From positions 248,001 to 312,000 of the forward strand of contig NZ_FMZZ01000007.1 in the NCBI RefSeq assembly GCF_900101685.1: a stretch of 64,000 nt of DNA. The letters are read 5' to 3'. The notes beneath the pieces are model-generated. The model worked only from the letters and a program-made list of their open reading frames with translations. It ran no database searches and was not told where the DNA came from. The DNA is from Actinokineospora iranica (GTDB taxonomy: Bacteria; Actinomycetota; Actinomycetes; Mycobacteriales; Pseudonocardiaceae). The position numbers were made by a program, and so were the translations under genes. Shown in pieces: positions 34,937 to 44,056 of the stretch. Position 1 is the first letter of the stretch, and every line of letters begins with the position of its first letter.

Positions 34937-35698
34937 TCAGAAACCCTGGAAAACCAGCTCGGTGGTCATCCTGTTCCCCGGACCCGAGATCAGGCCGGTC
35001 ATGAGCGGCGACAGGTCTTCGGCCGTCCCGCACCCGGTGAACGGCGGAATGTCGAACACGGACTCGAAAACCGACGGCGGACTCTCCGGCGCCATGGCGA
35101 TCGGGCCGCGCAGGCGGATGACCAGCGGCGCGACCGTTCGGCAGTCCGGCCCGACCCGAAGATCGACGCCGTCCTGCCGCACGTCGGTCAAGGCAAGGCG
35201 GATGTGCAAGGTCAGGTCGAGGTCCGGGTTGAGCAGACCGTCCCTGATATCGGCGACCCCGGTGGCCGCCCCTTCCTGGGTCAGCACAGAGGTGGCCGTG
35301 ACGGGCATGAACCCGAACACGACGAAATACCCGGGCGCGGGCGGCAGATCCAGCGTTCCGGACACCGCGACCTCGCCCGCGACCGACCCTTCGGCCAGGT
35401 TCGCGGTGAACAGGCCGCCCTTGGCCAGCGGCAGGTCGGAGCCCAGCTTGGCCACCCGGGCCCGCCCCCCGACCGCGAACTTCCCGGTGAGCAGCGGATC
35501 GGACCGATTCACCGGCAGGACAGCGGCCGCGCCAGACGGCGGGGACACCGCGGCGACCGCCGCGGTGTCCCCGCCTGCCACCGGTTCCGCGCGCTGCCCG
35601 ATGACCGCCACCGCCGTCATCGCGGCGGCCGTCATCGCCGCGGTGGCCACCACAAGCGATCTCCGGCGAAAAGCCCCACGTGCACGAGTCGAATCCAT
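34937..35698 (-). CDS. Secreted protein of unknown function
   Basis: A 253-residue protein. A basic MDSTRARGAFRRR head followed by an Ala/Val-rich hydrophobic segment (VVATAAMTAAAMTAVAVI) forms a signal peptide or anchor. The mature part is mostly beta: FAVGGRARVAKLGSDLPLAKG, GTLDLPPAPGYFVVFGFMP, LTLHIRLALTDVR. It has two cysteines, one in VGPDCRT and one in FTGCGTAEDLSPLMTG, likely a disulfide. I have seen the FTGCG...LISGPGN ending in other actinomycete secreted proteins without assigned function. ATG 35698 is the start by signal-peptide placement; upstream codons to 35881 look non-coding. Confidence 0.68.
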   Translation of the reverse strand: MDSTRARGAFRRRSLVVATAAMTAAAMTAVAVIGQRAEPVAGGDTAAVAAVSPPSGAAAVLPVNRSDPLLTGKFAVGGRARVAKLGSDLPLAKGGLFTANLAEGSVAGEVAVSGTLDLPPAPGYFVVFGFMPVTATSVLTQEGAATGVADIRDGLLNPDLDLTLHIRLALTDVRQDGVDLRVGPDCRTVAPLVIRLRGPIAMAPESPPSVFESVFDIPPFTGCGTAEDLSPLMTGLISGPGNRMTTELVFQGF

Positions 35699-36043
35699 CG
35701 TGTCGGCCCCCAGCCGTCGATGACGGCAGCGCCCCGCTGCCATTCCCCGAGCACGATACTGGTGGCCGAGCGGACGACCGGGGGCCATTCGAGCGAATTC
35801 CCGCGCCTGTTTGTCGCAAGCAGGATCGCGGTTTGGCTTCACCACAACGAAATGAGCGTTTTCTTGTCCGGCATATGGCAAGAAGCGAGCAGGTCGATGC
35901 GGCCGACCCGCCCCTTCGTGCCCGCTACGGCATACCGCGCTGGTTTACGCGGGCTTCAACTCTCAGGTTGACGAGCGGACCGCTCGGGTCGACTACCTTT
36001 CTCGAGCCGGAAGGCCACGGCGATCGCTTCTGGGGGTGGCTCG
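35699..36043. other. Divergent promoter region, 345 bases
   Basis: Lies between the secreted protein (minus) and the regulator (plus). It is poorer in G+C around 35830-35880 than its surroundings and contains no frame with coding character. No palindromic operator was recognised. Confidence 0.4.
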
Positions 36044-37018
36044 GTGCTTCGGATCCATTTCACCAGCGCGGATGTGTCCCGGATCAGTGTCGCTGACGGC
36101 CCGGACCCGCTGTGGGAGGCGCTGCTGAGCCTGCACCTGCTCCAGGAGCGGGACTCGTCATTGGTCTTCGGGGAATGGCGACGGCTGGTCAGGAAAGCGC
36201 GCCCAGCCCGGGTGCGGTTGCTGCTCGAGTTGGCCCCGCCGGTGGGATACTCGCCGGACTTCCTGACCCCGGGCCGCGGCGACGGTGACCTGGGGACGCT
36301 CGTGGACCGAATGCTGTCCACTCCCCGCCGGAACCTGCGCGACGACCTCACCCACCTGGTGCGGGAGCGACCGGTCACGCCCTGGACCCGAAGCCTGGCC
36401 AGCGGCGACTTGGGCGCGCTGGAACAGTTGCGGATGGCCATGACCACGTACTACGAGACCGCGATCGGCCCGTATCTCACGCGAATGCGGACCCAGATCG
36501 AAGCCGATCGAACCCGCCGGGCGCGCGCGCTCCTCGATGGCGGGGTCGATCGGCTCCTGTCGACCTTGCACCCCAGCGCGCGCTGGGATTCTCCAGTGTT
36601 GACGGTGTTGCAGTACACCGACCAGGACCTGTATCTGGGTGGCCGCGGCCTGGTGCTGCTGCCGTCCCTGTTCTGCCGGGGGCATCCGATCACTCTCAAG
36701 GATGACGGCCGGGCGCCAGTACTAGTCTACTCGATCACGCCGAGCCTCGGCTGGCTCAACGCCACCGACCCGGTGGCCGCCGACCCGGTGGCGGGGCTGC
36801 TGGGCCCCACCCGCGCCACCTGCCTGCGGGCCTGCGTTCAACCACGCACCACCACCGACTTGGCCCGCCACGGCGGCATCTCGCTGTCGGCAGCCAGTCG
36901 GCAGGCCACCGCGCTCCGCGAGGCCGGGTTGGTCGCCACCTTCCGTCACCGCAATATGGCGCACCACCAGATCACCGCGCTGGGCATCGCCGTCCTCAAC
37001 AGCGAGCTTCCCGTCTGA
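36044..37018 (+). CDS. ArsR-type winged-helix transcriptional regulator
   Basis: A 324-residue protein from GTG 36044 with GGGGGTGG upstream. The first 240 residues (LRIHFTSADVSRISVADGPDPLWEALLSLHLL) match the sensory-like N-terminal half common to large actinomycete ArsR-family regulators. The last 70 form a winged helix (LGPTRATCLRACVQPRTTTD, HGGISLSAASRQATALREAGLV). No cysteine metal site is evident, so a metal ligand is unlikely. It is isolated between two divergent or convergent secreted-protein genes and may regulate the adjacent one. Confidence 0.83.
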   Translation: MLRIHFTSADVSRISVADGPDPLWEALLSLHLLQERDSSLVFGEWRRLVRKARPARVRLLLELAPPVGYSPDFLTPGRGDGDLGTLVDRMLSTPRRNLRDDLTHLVRERPVTPWTRSLASGDLGALEQLRMAMTTYYETAIGPYLTRMRTQIEADRTRRARALLDGGVDRLLSTLHPSARWDSPVLTVLQYTDQDLYLGGRGLVLLPSLFCRGHPITLKDDGRAPVLVYSITPSLGWLNATDPVAADPVAGLLGPTRATCLRACVQPRTTTDLARHGGISLSAASRQATALREAGLVATFRHRNMAHHQITALGIAVLNSELPV

Positions 37019-37021
37019 GCG

Positions 37022-37363
37022 CTACGGATAAGTCGTGTACACCGCGCAGTCGGCGCACCCCTTGTGCTGCGCCGCGGTCATATAGGGCGACCGGGCCTCC
37101 ACCAGGGACGAGTGATGCCGCCAGCTCTGCCAGACGCCGCCCACCTGGATGCGCAACCAAGCGTCGCCTTTGCAGGAACCGCCGGAGTGCTTACGGGTGT
37201 TCGCATAGTCCGTCGCGGCAGAGCTGACCCCCGAATACGTGGTGCCGCAGCTGCGAGTCCACTGAGTCGAGCTCAACACGCCCACGTCCGCGACCGCCTG
37301 CGGCGCCGCGAGCGACACAGTGCCCAGCACCGCCGCGGCGGCTACCAAGGCTCGTGATCTCAT
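37022..37363 (-). CDS. Small secreted cysteine-containing protein
   Basis: A 113-residue protein. The signal peptide MRSRALVAAAAVLGTVSLAA ends near VADV (about residue 26). The mature 87 residues carry four cysteines (C39, C63, C103, C106), probably two disulfides, and motifs TDYANTRKHSGGSCKGDAWLR and SWRHHSSLVEARSPY. Similar small secreted proteins are common in actinomycetes and uncharacterised; the sequence slightly recalls phage-lysin-like or lactococcin-972-type folds, but I do not assign it. Only 3 bases separate it from the regulator's stop, convergent. Confidence 0.65.
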   Translation of the reverse strand: MRSRALVAAAAVLGTVSLAAPQAVADVGVLSSTQWTRSCGTTYSGVSSAATDYANTRKHSGGSCKGDAWLRIQVGGVWQSWRHHSSLVEARSPYMTAAQHKGCADCAVYTTYP

Positions 37364-37502
37364 GCGCTGTCCCCTTTCCTGAAGCAGTATCTGGCTGATT
37401 CAGGAAATCATCGACAGCACCCGCGCTCCACTGCTTGCGTGGAAACGCAAACACCCTGGTCCGATCATGCCCACGGCCAACACCTTCCACCGGGCAACAT
37501 GC

Positions 37503-38819
37503 TCAGCGCGGGGCGACGGCGTCCGGGTAGGACACGGCGGCCGCGGGCGGCGCGGACGCGAACAGGTCGTCGAACACGCGGGCCCGGTCGAAGGACATGG
37601 CGTGCTCGCGGGCGCGGGCCGCCATGGTGTGCCGCTCTTCCGGCGACATCTCCAGCACCACCCGGTCGATCGCGGTGGCGATGCCCGCGACGTCCCCGGC
37701 CTCGACGATGACCGCCGTGCCGCCGACCGCCTCGCCGGTTCCGCCGGTGGTGGTGGTGATCACCGGGCCGCCGCCCGCGAGCATCTTCTCGGTCAACGCG
37801 ATGCCGAAGGTCTCCACGAAGTCCGGTTCCGGTTTGGTCGGCAGCGCGTACGCGGCGCAGCCGCGCATCAGCAGCGGCTTCTCCTCGTCGTCCACGTCGT
37901 CGAGGAACACGATCCGGTCGTCGTCCGCCGCGAGCGCCCGCACCTGCTCCAGGGCCGGTCCGGTCCCGGCGACGACCAGTTTCACCCGCGACCGCGACCG
38001 CGTCCGGGCGAACGCGGCCACCAGGTCGAACACGCCCTTGGCCCGCGCCACCCGGGACAGGAACAGCACGTAGCCGTCGCGTTCCAGGCCGCGCCGCGCC
38101 AGCGCGGCGTCCACCAGCGCCACGTCGAGGTCGAGGTAGGCGCTGGTGTCGATCGGCGGGTAGCTGACCGTCACCCGGTTCGCGCACTCCCGCGCGAACC
38201 CGGTGCCGCACCGCGCGTCCACGGCCTCGGCCGCGGCGACGATCTCCCGCCGGGTGTACTCCGACACCGCGATCACCTGGTCGTTGGCGAGGAACGTCGT
38301 GAACAGCACGACCGCCGCGCCGAACCGCCCCTCCCGCAGGCACGAGCGGATCACGTTGGTGACGTCCGAGCCCACCGCCTTCGCCATGGTGCGCACGTCG
38401 GGGGAGTAGCCCGCGGCGCGCGCCGTGGCGACCGCGTCGCCGACCACCGCGGTGTGCGGGGCGAGGTACATCGACAGGCACGTCGTCGGCACCGGCTCGG
38501 CCAGCAACTCGACCAGCCTGCCGGTCAGCCCGGCCATGTACCGGCCGTCGGGCACCCGGTAGTCGCCGACCGGCTCGGGCCGCTCCACGGTGATGCCCGC
38601 GCTGTAGGGCGTGATCCGGTCGAGCGGCTTGAGTGGCAGACCCGCCTGCCGCAGCGCGGGGATGGGCCAGGTCAGCAGGCGCACGTCGTCGAAGCCGCGG
38701 GTGAGCGCGACCTCGGCCAGGTTGCGGGCCTCGCCGGAGTGCCCGCAGATCACCGGGTCGGCCCGGACCACGATGACCAGCCTGCGGTTCGGCCGGGTCA
38801 TGGGACCTGGGTCGGTCAT
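37503..38819 (-). CDS. Glycosyltransferase family 4 (GT-B)
   Basis: A 438-residue glycosyltransferase. RLVIVVRADPVICGHSGEARNLAE opens the acceptor domain. ANDQVIAVSEYTRREI and NRVTVSYPPIDTSAY lead to the donor domain with YVLFLSRVARAKGVFDLVAAF, KLVVAGTGPALEQV and the EX7E motif ETFGIALTEKMLAGGGPVITT. This is the retaining GT4 pattern. The unusual N-terminus lacks the usual GG(x)E loop but has GHSGEA. Donor and acceptor are unknown. ATG 38819 overlaps the stop of the GH92 gene (ATGA), linking sugar transfer and mannose trimming or breakdown in one transcript. Confidence 0.85.
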   Translation of the reverse strand: MTDPGPMTRPNRRLVIVVRADPVICGHSGEARNLAEVALTRGFDDVRLLTWPIPALRQAGLPLKPLDRITPYSAGITVERPEPVGDYRVPDGRYMAGLTGRLVELLAEPVPTTCLSMYLAPHTAVVGDAVATARAAGYSPDVRTMAKAVGSDVTNVIRSCLREGRFGAAVVLFTTFLANDQVIAVSEYTRREIVAAAEAVDARCGTGFARECANRVTVSYPPIDTSAYLDLDVALVDAALARRGLERDGYVLFLSRVARAKGVFDLVAAFARTRSRSRVKLVVAGTGPALEQVRALAADDDRIVFLDDVDDEEKPLLMRGCAAYALPTKPEPDFVETFGIALTEKMLAGGGPVITTTTGGTGEAVGGTAVIVEAGDVAGIATAIDRVVLEMSPEERHTMAARAREHAMSFDRARVFDDLFASAPPAAAVSYPDAVAPR

Positions 38820-40924
38820 GGGGTGGCTCCTGTCCTGTGCGGGTCGGACAGCGACGGTGGGCGGATGGCGTGCCCCCACGCGGAGGGCTCCGGGCCGAGT
38901 TCGAGGCGCAGCCTGCCGCCCGCGTGGACGTCGGACGCGCGCAGACACGCCACGTCCAGCGGCTTCCCGTTCAGCCAGGCGGATTGGACGTACTGCGGCG
39001 GCGGCACGCTGCTCAGGCCGTCGGAGCTGATCGGCGTCTCCCGGTGCCCGCTGGTCTCGATGACGAACTCCCGGTCCCGCAGGTGGATCGTGGCGTGCGC
39101 GAAGGCGGGCGCGCTGACCAGGAACAGGTTCTGCCCGGCGATCGGGAACAGCCCCAGCGAGGCCCACACGTACCAGGAACTGAGCGCGCCGGAGTCGTCG
39201 TTGCCCGGGAGGCCGCCGGGACCGGTGCCGAACTGCCAGGTCAGCGCCGCGTGCACGACTTCGGCCGTGCGGTCCGGCCTACCGGCGTAGTGGTAGGACC
39301 ACGGCGCTTCCATGTCCGGCTCGTTGTTCAACCCCTGGAACCGGTTGAGCGCGTACCCCGCCGCCATCTCCGCCGGGTCGGGCCGCTGCCCCGGTTGCGC
39401 GACCGCTGGCGCGCCGTAGCCGAAGAACGAGTCCAGCATGGCGACGAACGCCTTGTCGCCACCGGCCAGCGCGATCCGCCCGGCCATGTCGTGCAGCAGC
39501 CGGAAGGAGTAGTTCCACTTGCCGCCCTCGTAGAACGACGAGTCCCACAGCAGGCCGGTGTCCGGGTCGAACGCGTTGGTCCACAGGTGGCTGCGCGCGG
39601 CGAGGTCGTCGGCGAGCGCGTTGTCGTTCAGCGCCCGCGCGACGGCGGCGGTGCAGTGGTAGGCGTAGGCGAGGTCGAGGGTGTGCGAGATCGGGTGCAC
39701 GACGCCGTGCTCGTAGAAGTCCTCCCCGTACATCCGGCGCAGGTCGCCGTCCATGTGCGCCAGCGCCCAGTTCCAGTCCAGGTCGCCGAGGTCGAGCGCG
39801 TGCGCGTCGGCCAGCGCGGTGTGCGCCAGCGCGCTCGCCTGCCGGAAGAACCGGTCCGCGCCGCGCGCCATCCGGTACCCGATCGGGAAGTTGCCCTCTT
39901 CCTCGCAGACCCGGATCAGCGACTCCAGCAGGTCGACCGCCCGGTCCGGGCAGATGGCCGCGAGCAGCGGCAACTGGGTCTTGTAGATGTCCCACATCGT
40001 GCACACGTCGAACGCGAACGGCCCGGATGTCGGCCAGAACGGGCTCTCGTCGTCGGCGAAGCACGGCTTGATCAGCGAGTGGTACATGGCCGTCGCGAAC
40101 ACCTGCCGCCGGGCGGGCGAGCCGCCCTCGACCTCGATCCGGCCCACGTGGTCGCGCCACCGGTCGGTGGTGCGCGCCCGCACCGTGTCGAACGCGGGCG
40201 GGCCGTCGCCGCACTCGCGGCGCAGGTTCTCCCTGGCCTGCTCGCAGCCGCGCAGCGAGAAGCCGATCCGCACCTCGACGCTGCGTCCTGCGGTGGCCGG
40301 GCCCATGAACAGCAGCCCGAACGGGCGCAGGGTGGTCTGCCGGATGCGGTCGAAGTCCAGCCGGGTGCCGCCCTCGATGAGCCGCCGGTCGTGCCAGAGC
40401 ATCTGCCGCCACCCCGGGCTGTCGACCTCGACGTGCACCGACAGCGGCACGCCCTCGACGACGACAGTGCCTTGCGCGCGGCCGTTTCCGATGCTCTCCG
40501 CGTACGCCCGCAGCGGCACCGTGCGCCCGTGGTCGATGGCCAGCCCGCCGCAGGACAGGTCGACCACGATCCGGGCGTTGCGGTGCTCGGGGAAGGTGTA
40601 CCGGTGGATGGCGGCCTTCGCGCCGACGGTGATCTCGCACCGGATGCCGGTGTCCAGCGTGGCCGCGTAGTACCCGGCCTCGGCCACCTCGTCGCGCAGC
40701 GGCCACGCCTGGCCGAGCGCGTCCAGCGACTGCACCATCGGGGTGACCCGCACGTAGTTGTAGTACTTGCGGATCGCGCCGGTGCCGGACTGCTGGAAAT
40801 GGGTGAACCCGGACGCCTGCGGCCCGTCGAACATCTCTTCCGGCAGGCCCTCGGTGTTCTTGGTGTAGACCCCGTACCCGGTCGGGTAGGCGCCGGAGTA
40901 CGCGCAGGCCGAAACCATCCCCAA
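38816..40924 (-). CDS. Glycoside hydrolase family 92 (alpha-mannosidase-like), start disrupted
   Basis: A GH92-type sequence of at least 702 residues: FDVCTMWDIYKTQLPLLAAI, EEEGNFPIGYRM, the long helical barrel and the closing GLPGNDDSGALSSWYVWASLGLFP motif. These enzymes are exo-alpha-mannosidases using calcium. The coordinates begin at TTG 40924, the first canonical start, but the frame clearly continues upstream with the conserved N-terminal segments IDPFIGT and VGNTHPGATSPLGM (to 41060). There it meets TAG at 41065-41063, two codons after GTG 41071. No ATG, GTG or TTG lies between. Either a nonsense mutation, a sequence error or a non-standard start explains this. The gene is coupled to the GT4 gene. 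Confidence 0.8.
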   Translation of the reverse strand: MGMVSACAYSGAYPTGYGVYTKNTEGLPEEMFDGPQASGFTHFQQSGTGAIRKYYNYVRVTPMVQSLDALGQAWPLRDEVAEAGYYAATLDTGIRCEITVGAKAAIHRYTFPEHRNARIVVDLSCGGLAIDHGRTVPLRAYAESIGNGRAQGTVVVEGVPLSVHVEVDSPGWRQMLWHDRRLIEGGTRLDFDRIRQTTLRPFGLLFMGPATAGRSVEVRIGFSLRGCEQARENLRRECGDGPPAFDTVRARTTDRWRDHVGRIEVEGGSPARRQVFATAMYHSLIKPCFADDESPFWPTSGPFAFDVCTMWDIYKTQLPLLAAICPDRAVDLLESLIRVCEEEGNFPIGYRMARGADRFFRQASALAHTALADAHALDLGDLDWNWALAHMDGDLRRMYGEDFYEHGVVHPISHTLDLAYAYHCTAAVARALNDNALADDLAARSHLWTNAFDPDTGLLWDSSFYEGGKWNYSFRLLHDMAGRIALAGGDKAFVAMLDSFFGYGAPAVAQPGQRPDPAEMAAGYALNRFQGLNNEPDMEAPWSYHYAGRPDRTAEVVHAALTWQFGTGPGGLPGNDDSGALSSWYVWASLGLFPIAGQNLFLVSAPAFAHATIHLRDREFVIETSGHRETPISSDGLSSVPPPQYVQSAWLNGKPLDVACLRASDVHAGGRLRLELGPEPSAWGHAIRPPSLSDPHRTGATP

Positions 40925-41143
40925 GGGGGAGGTCGCCCCCGGATGGGTGTTGCCGACCTGGGCTTTCGGCCACCACCAAGTGGCCGCGAGACCCCGCGCC
41001 GCGGGCAGTGAGGTCGCAGCCGTTCCGATGAAGGGATCGATTTCGCTGAGGATGGCCGAACTCTAAGTCACCGCGCGGCCCCGGATGGTTTCCGCGACGT
41101 GAACTCCAGCGGCAGTCCCCCGTCAGGGGTCCGCCGGGTCCGC

Positions 41144-41887
41144 TCAGGCGCGGCGGCGGGGTTTGCCGCGTGTGCCGCCGGACGCCGCGCCACGGCGCCG
41201 GTTCCCGCCCGCGGGCTTGCCTGCGGCGGCCTTGCGCGTGCCGGTGTCCGGACGCGCGGCCTTCTCCGGCGCGGGCTGGCGGCCACGGGTGCTGTTGCTG
41301 GTCCGGCCGCGGACGACGCCGATGAACCGCTCGACGGCGTCGGTGGTCTCCTCTTCCAGCCACGTCAGCGCGACCGCGGACTGGGGCGCGTCGGTGACCG
41401 GCCGGTAGGTGAGGTCCCGGCGGTGGTGCAGCCGGGCCAGCGACTGCGGGACGACGAGCAGGCCCACGCCCGCCGCCACGAGGTCGATCGCGTCCCCGGT
41501 GGTGGCGGGCCGCTCGACGGCAGGCTGCCCAGGGGGCCGTTCCCAGTCGAGGGTGTCGTCGAGGGGGTGCAGCACGACGCTGTCGGCCAGGTCTGCCGCG
41601 GTCACGTCATCGGCCGCGGCCACCAGGTGCTCCTTGGGGACCACCACCACGGTCGTCTCGGTGTAGAGCGGGATCGCGTGCAGGCCGGTCCGGTCGATCG
41701 GCAACCGCACCAGCGCCGCGTCGGCGCCGCGCTCCCGCACCAGCCCCACGGCCTCGGCGGCAGGGGTCCGCACCAGCGTCAGCGGCGTCTCGGGCGACCG
41801 CTCGTCCCAGGTCCGCGCCCACTTGCCCGGCGTCACCCCGGGGACGTAGGCGAGAGTGAAGGAAGCAGGCATGTCCGAGCCGGTCAC
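41144..41887 (-). CDS. LysR-type substrate-binding domain protein lacking HTH, with basic tail
   Basis: A 247-residue protein. Residues 1-170 match the effector domain of LysR regulators (FTLAYVPGVTPGKWARTW, VRERGADAALVRLPIDR, LYTETTVVVVPKEHLVAA, VAAGVGLLVVPQSLARLH). There is no N-terminal helix-turn-helix. The last about 60 residues are Ala/Gly/Lys/Arg/Pro-rich (RGRTSNSTRGRQPAPEKAAR onward), resembling histone-H1-like or disordered DNA-binding tails. Such HTH-less proteins occur in actinomycetes and are uncharacterised. It lies upstream of the GH92 gene on the same strand. Confidence 0.82.
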   Translation of the reverse strand: MTGSDMPASFTLAYVPGVTPGKWARTWDERSPETPLTLVRTPAAEAVGLVRERGADAALVRLPIDRTGLHAIPLYTETTVVVVPKEHLVAAADDVTAADLADSVVLHPLDDTLDWERPPGQPAVERPATTGDAIDLVAAGVGLLVVPQSLARLHHRRDLTYRPVTDAPQSAVALTWLEEETTDAVERFIGVVRGRTSNSTRGRQPAPEKAARPDTGTRKAAAGKPAGGNRRRGAASGGTRGKPRRRA

Positions 41888-42417
41888 GAGGCCAGATTAC
41901 CGGGCGTGAGCGGCTTGGCCGCACACCCGCCCGGAGCCAGGTCGGCCATTGCCCGGGGTCGCCGGGGGCGGTCGCCCAGGGCGCGTGTCTGCCGGTGTAC
42001 CGCAACGGCCGTGACTGGAATGTCTCGGTCCCGCCGGACGCGGTGCCCTGCCAGGCCGAACGTGCCACGCAGGTGCCCGTTCCCTACAACCAGGTTCTGC
42101 TTGTGGCAGCCGCTTACCGGGCGCCCGCGGGCGCCGACGCCGCGCACTGCCGCACAAGCGCCCACGACAACCGCCGGTACTGGTCCCTGCTCGCCGACGA
42201 CGGCAACACCCTCGTGTGCTTCACACCCCGTTTCTGACGGACGGTACGGCCCCGCGATCGGCTGCTCCGGACCGCGCGTCCATGCCGGAGAGCGCCGTCG
42301 TCGCGAACAGCAGGCACACGTGCGGGCACTGGGCGTGGAAGTTGTTGCGCACCAAGCATTCGCAAGCGCAGCATGGTGAGCCGCGCCGAGCGGCGCGGCA
42401 TGGACCAGGGAGGTCCC
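41888..42417. other. 530-base spacer with one weak small ORF
   Basis: Between the LysR-like gene and the glyoxalase-fold gene. Apart from the fragment at 41995-42237 nothing is recognisable; the last 12 bases carry the GGGAGGT ribosome site of the glyoxalase-fold gene. Confidence 0.4.
41995..42237 (+). CDS. Possible small protein or gene remnant
   Basis: An 80-residue frame from GTG 41995 with non-biased amino-acid use (YRNGRDWNVSVPPDAVPC, VPYNQVLLVAAAYRAPAG, NRRYWSLLADDGNTLVCF) and three cysteines, unlike the Arg/Ala/Gly-rich shadow frames. The readable sequence continues upstream of the GTG (AVAQGACLPVYRNG) without a start, as if the 5' end of a secreted-protein gene were lost. No good ribosome site. 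Could be a decayed gene. Confidence 0.3.
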   Translation: MYRNGRDWNVSVPPDAVPCQAERATQVPVPYNQVLLVAAAYRAPAGADAAHCRTSAHDNRRYWSLLADDGNTLVCFTPRF

Positions 42418-42807
42418 ATGCTCACCAAGTCAGCCATCACCACCATGCTCCCGGTGTCCGATGTGGACCGGGCGGGCCGGTTCTACGCCGAGTGCCTGGG
42501 ATTGCGCCGCGGCCCCACCGGTCCCGACGGCGCCGTCGTCTTCGACGCCGGAGCGGGCGACTCGATCGGCCTGTTGCCCGCCGACGACGAAGAGCGCGGC
42601 AAGCACACCGTCCTGAGCTTCCGCGTCGACGACGTGGCAGCCGAGATCAGCGAGTTGGAGGCCCGCGGCGTGCGTTTCGAGGATTACGACCTGCCGGGTC
42701 TGCGCACCGTCGACCACATCGCCGACCTGGGCGGCGAACGGGCGGCATGGTTCACCGACTCCGAAGGGAACATCCTCTGCCTGCACCAGGAGAAGACCAA
42801 CCGCTAG
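42418..42807 (+). CDS. VOC-family (glyoxalase/bleomycin-resistance fold) protein
   Basis: A 129-residue protein from ATG 42418, preceded by GGGAGGT. SAITTMLPVSDVDRAGRFYAECLGL opens the first beta-alpha-beta unit and FRVDDVAAEISELEARGVRFEDYDLPGL the second; AAWFTDSEGNILCLHQ holds the terminal metal-site glutamate region. Such proteins can be lyases, dioxygenases or drug-sequestering proteins; nothing indicates which. It stands alone between an intergenic spacer and a pseudogene. Confidence 0.88.
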   Translation: MLTKSAITTMLPVSDVDRAGRFYAECLGLRRGPTGPDGAVVFDAGAGDSIGLLPADDEERGKHTVLSFRVDDVAAEISELEARGVRFEDYDLPGLRTVDHIADLGGERAAWFTDSEGNILCLHQEKTNR

Positions 42808-43505
42808 CGACTTCTCGGGCTCGCGCACACCTCGGCGGTGGTTCGCGTCACGTGGGCTTCGGCGAAGCGCTGGGCCAGTGGGGTCCGGTCGTTCCAGACC
42901 TCGAACGGGATTCGGCCGTCGTCGGCACACAGACCGGCGGTGAGTTCGGCGTGCGGCAGCCTTTCCCGGGCGCGGAACAGCCTGGCCCGGTCGTCGGGCG
43001 CGTCGTGCGGACCTGTTCGCCCTCCGGCAGCGCCGCGAGCCGGTCCGACCAGGGCTCCCCAGGCGGTCGCCGGGGCGCAGCCAGCCGTCCTCGGTCAGCC
43101 GCGGCCCGGGTGGCCTCAGGGGCGCGCGGGTAGCCGTGGAACAGGCCCGGCCCCCGGTACCGCGACGTTGGCGAGCAGCGTGCCGGGGCTGTGCGGACAC
43201 AGCTTCGGGGAGCCGGACGCCGGGTTCGGCGACCGCGACGTGCGCGAGCAGGAGCTCCCAGGAGTTCGGCAGGTGCGCCGCCACCATGTCGCCGACACCG
43301 ACGCCAGACTTCCGCGGTCCGGCCGCCTGCGCCCGCGACTCGCTCCACCACTGCGGCCACGTCCGCGAGACGCCTTGGTCGATGACCGCGGGCTCGTCAC
43401 CGAAACGGTCGACAGCCGCGTCGAAGACATCGCGGAGGGTGCGCTCGTGTTCCCGGTCCACGTCGTCCCGGAGGCCGGTCAGGTAGTCCTCGGCTGAGAT
43501 CGCCG
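42808..43505 (-). pseudogene. Decayed acyl-CoA/AMP-dependent ligase
   Basis: On the minus strand, pieces of one adenylating enzyme appear in different frames. The N-terminal part around 43230-43500 (LRDVFDAAVDRFGDEPAVID, SGVGVGDMVAAHLPNSWELL) is followed after a large gap by a GPGLFHGY segment (about 43130-43155) and TEDGWLRPGDR (about 43060-43100), the A8-region of the family. The central adenylate-binding part is missing, and at least two frameshifts separate the pieces. It cannot make an active enzyme. The left limit is uncertain. Confidence 0.7.
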
Positions 43506-44056
43506 CAGCTGTCGTTCTCCGTCCGATATCGGCGGCGTGACCGGAATCAGGCCGCGGCCGCGACTTCGCCGAGCGAGGACGGAAAGACCAGCATGGGGTC
43601 AAGGCGATTGTGCCTGCCGATTTCCGGGGGCCATAACCGGAGAAATTGGTGGGATCATTTTCGGACTGCGGCTTGCCCGGGATTGGGCACGCGGGGTGGC
43701 AGGCCGCGCCTCGTCTCGGGCGGTGGGGGGTGTTTGCAAACAGCCGCGCGAGCCTGGTTCGGATGGTGGAACCGGTTGCCCCCGACCCGCTGTGCCGCAG
43801 GTCATAGGCCTTGGCGGGCTTCCCGTGGCTGCTAGCATCGGCGACACGGCCCACAGTGGCGCGCCGACCGGATATGGTGTGGCCAATGGGGGCAGGCGCG
43901 GTCGTCGCGGACCTCGGCGACGGTGGAATCGCCGGGTGCGCGTCGAACGGGCGGTGTCATTCGGGAGAACGGGAATCGTCTCGCGAACGGACGGGCGTTG
44001 TCGGGGCGATCGGGAATATCGAGGGTTCGCGGCATGAGAAACTGGGGGAGCAGATT
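43506..44056. other. 551-base upstream region of the large SARP gene
   Basis: No gene. Contains the palindrome at 43731-43742 and an AT-richer stretch at 43615-43690 for this genome. The GTG at 44057 is served by GGGGGAG (44044-44050). Confidence 0.45.
43731..43742. promoter_or_regulatory. Perfect 12-bp palindrome TGTTTGCAAACA
   Basis: A perfect, AT-rich palindrome about 315 bases upstream of the large SARP gene, standing out against the GC-rich background. It is a candidate operator of a dimeric repressor; the protein is unknown. Confidence 0.35.
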
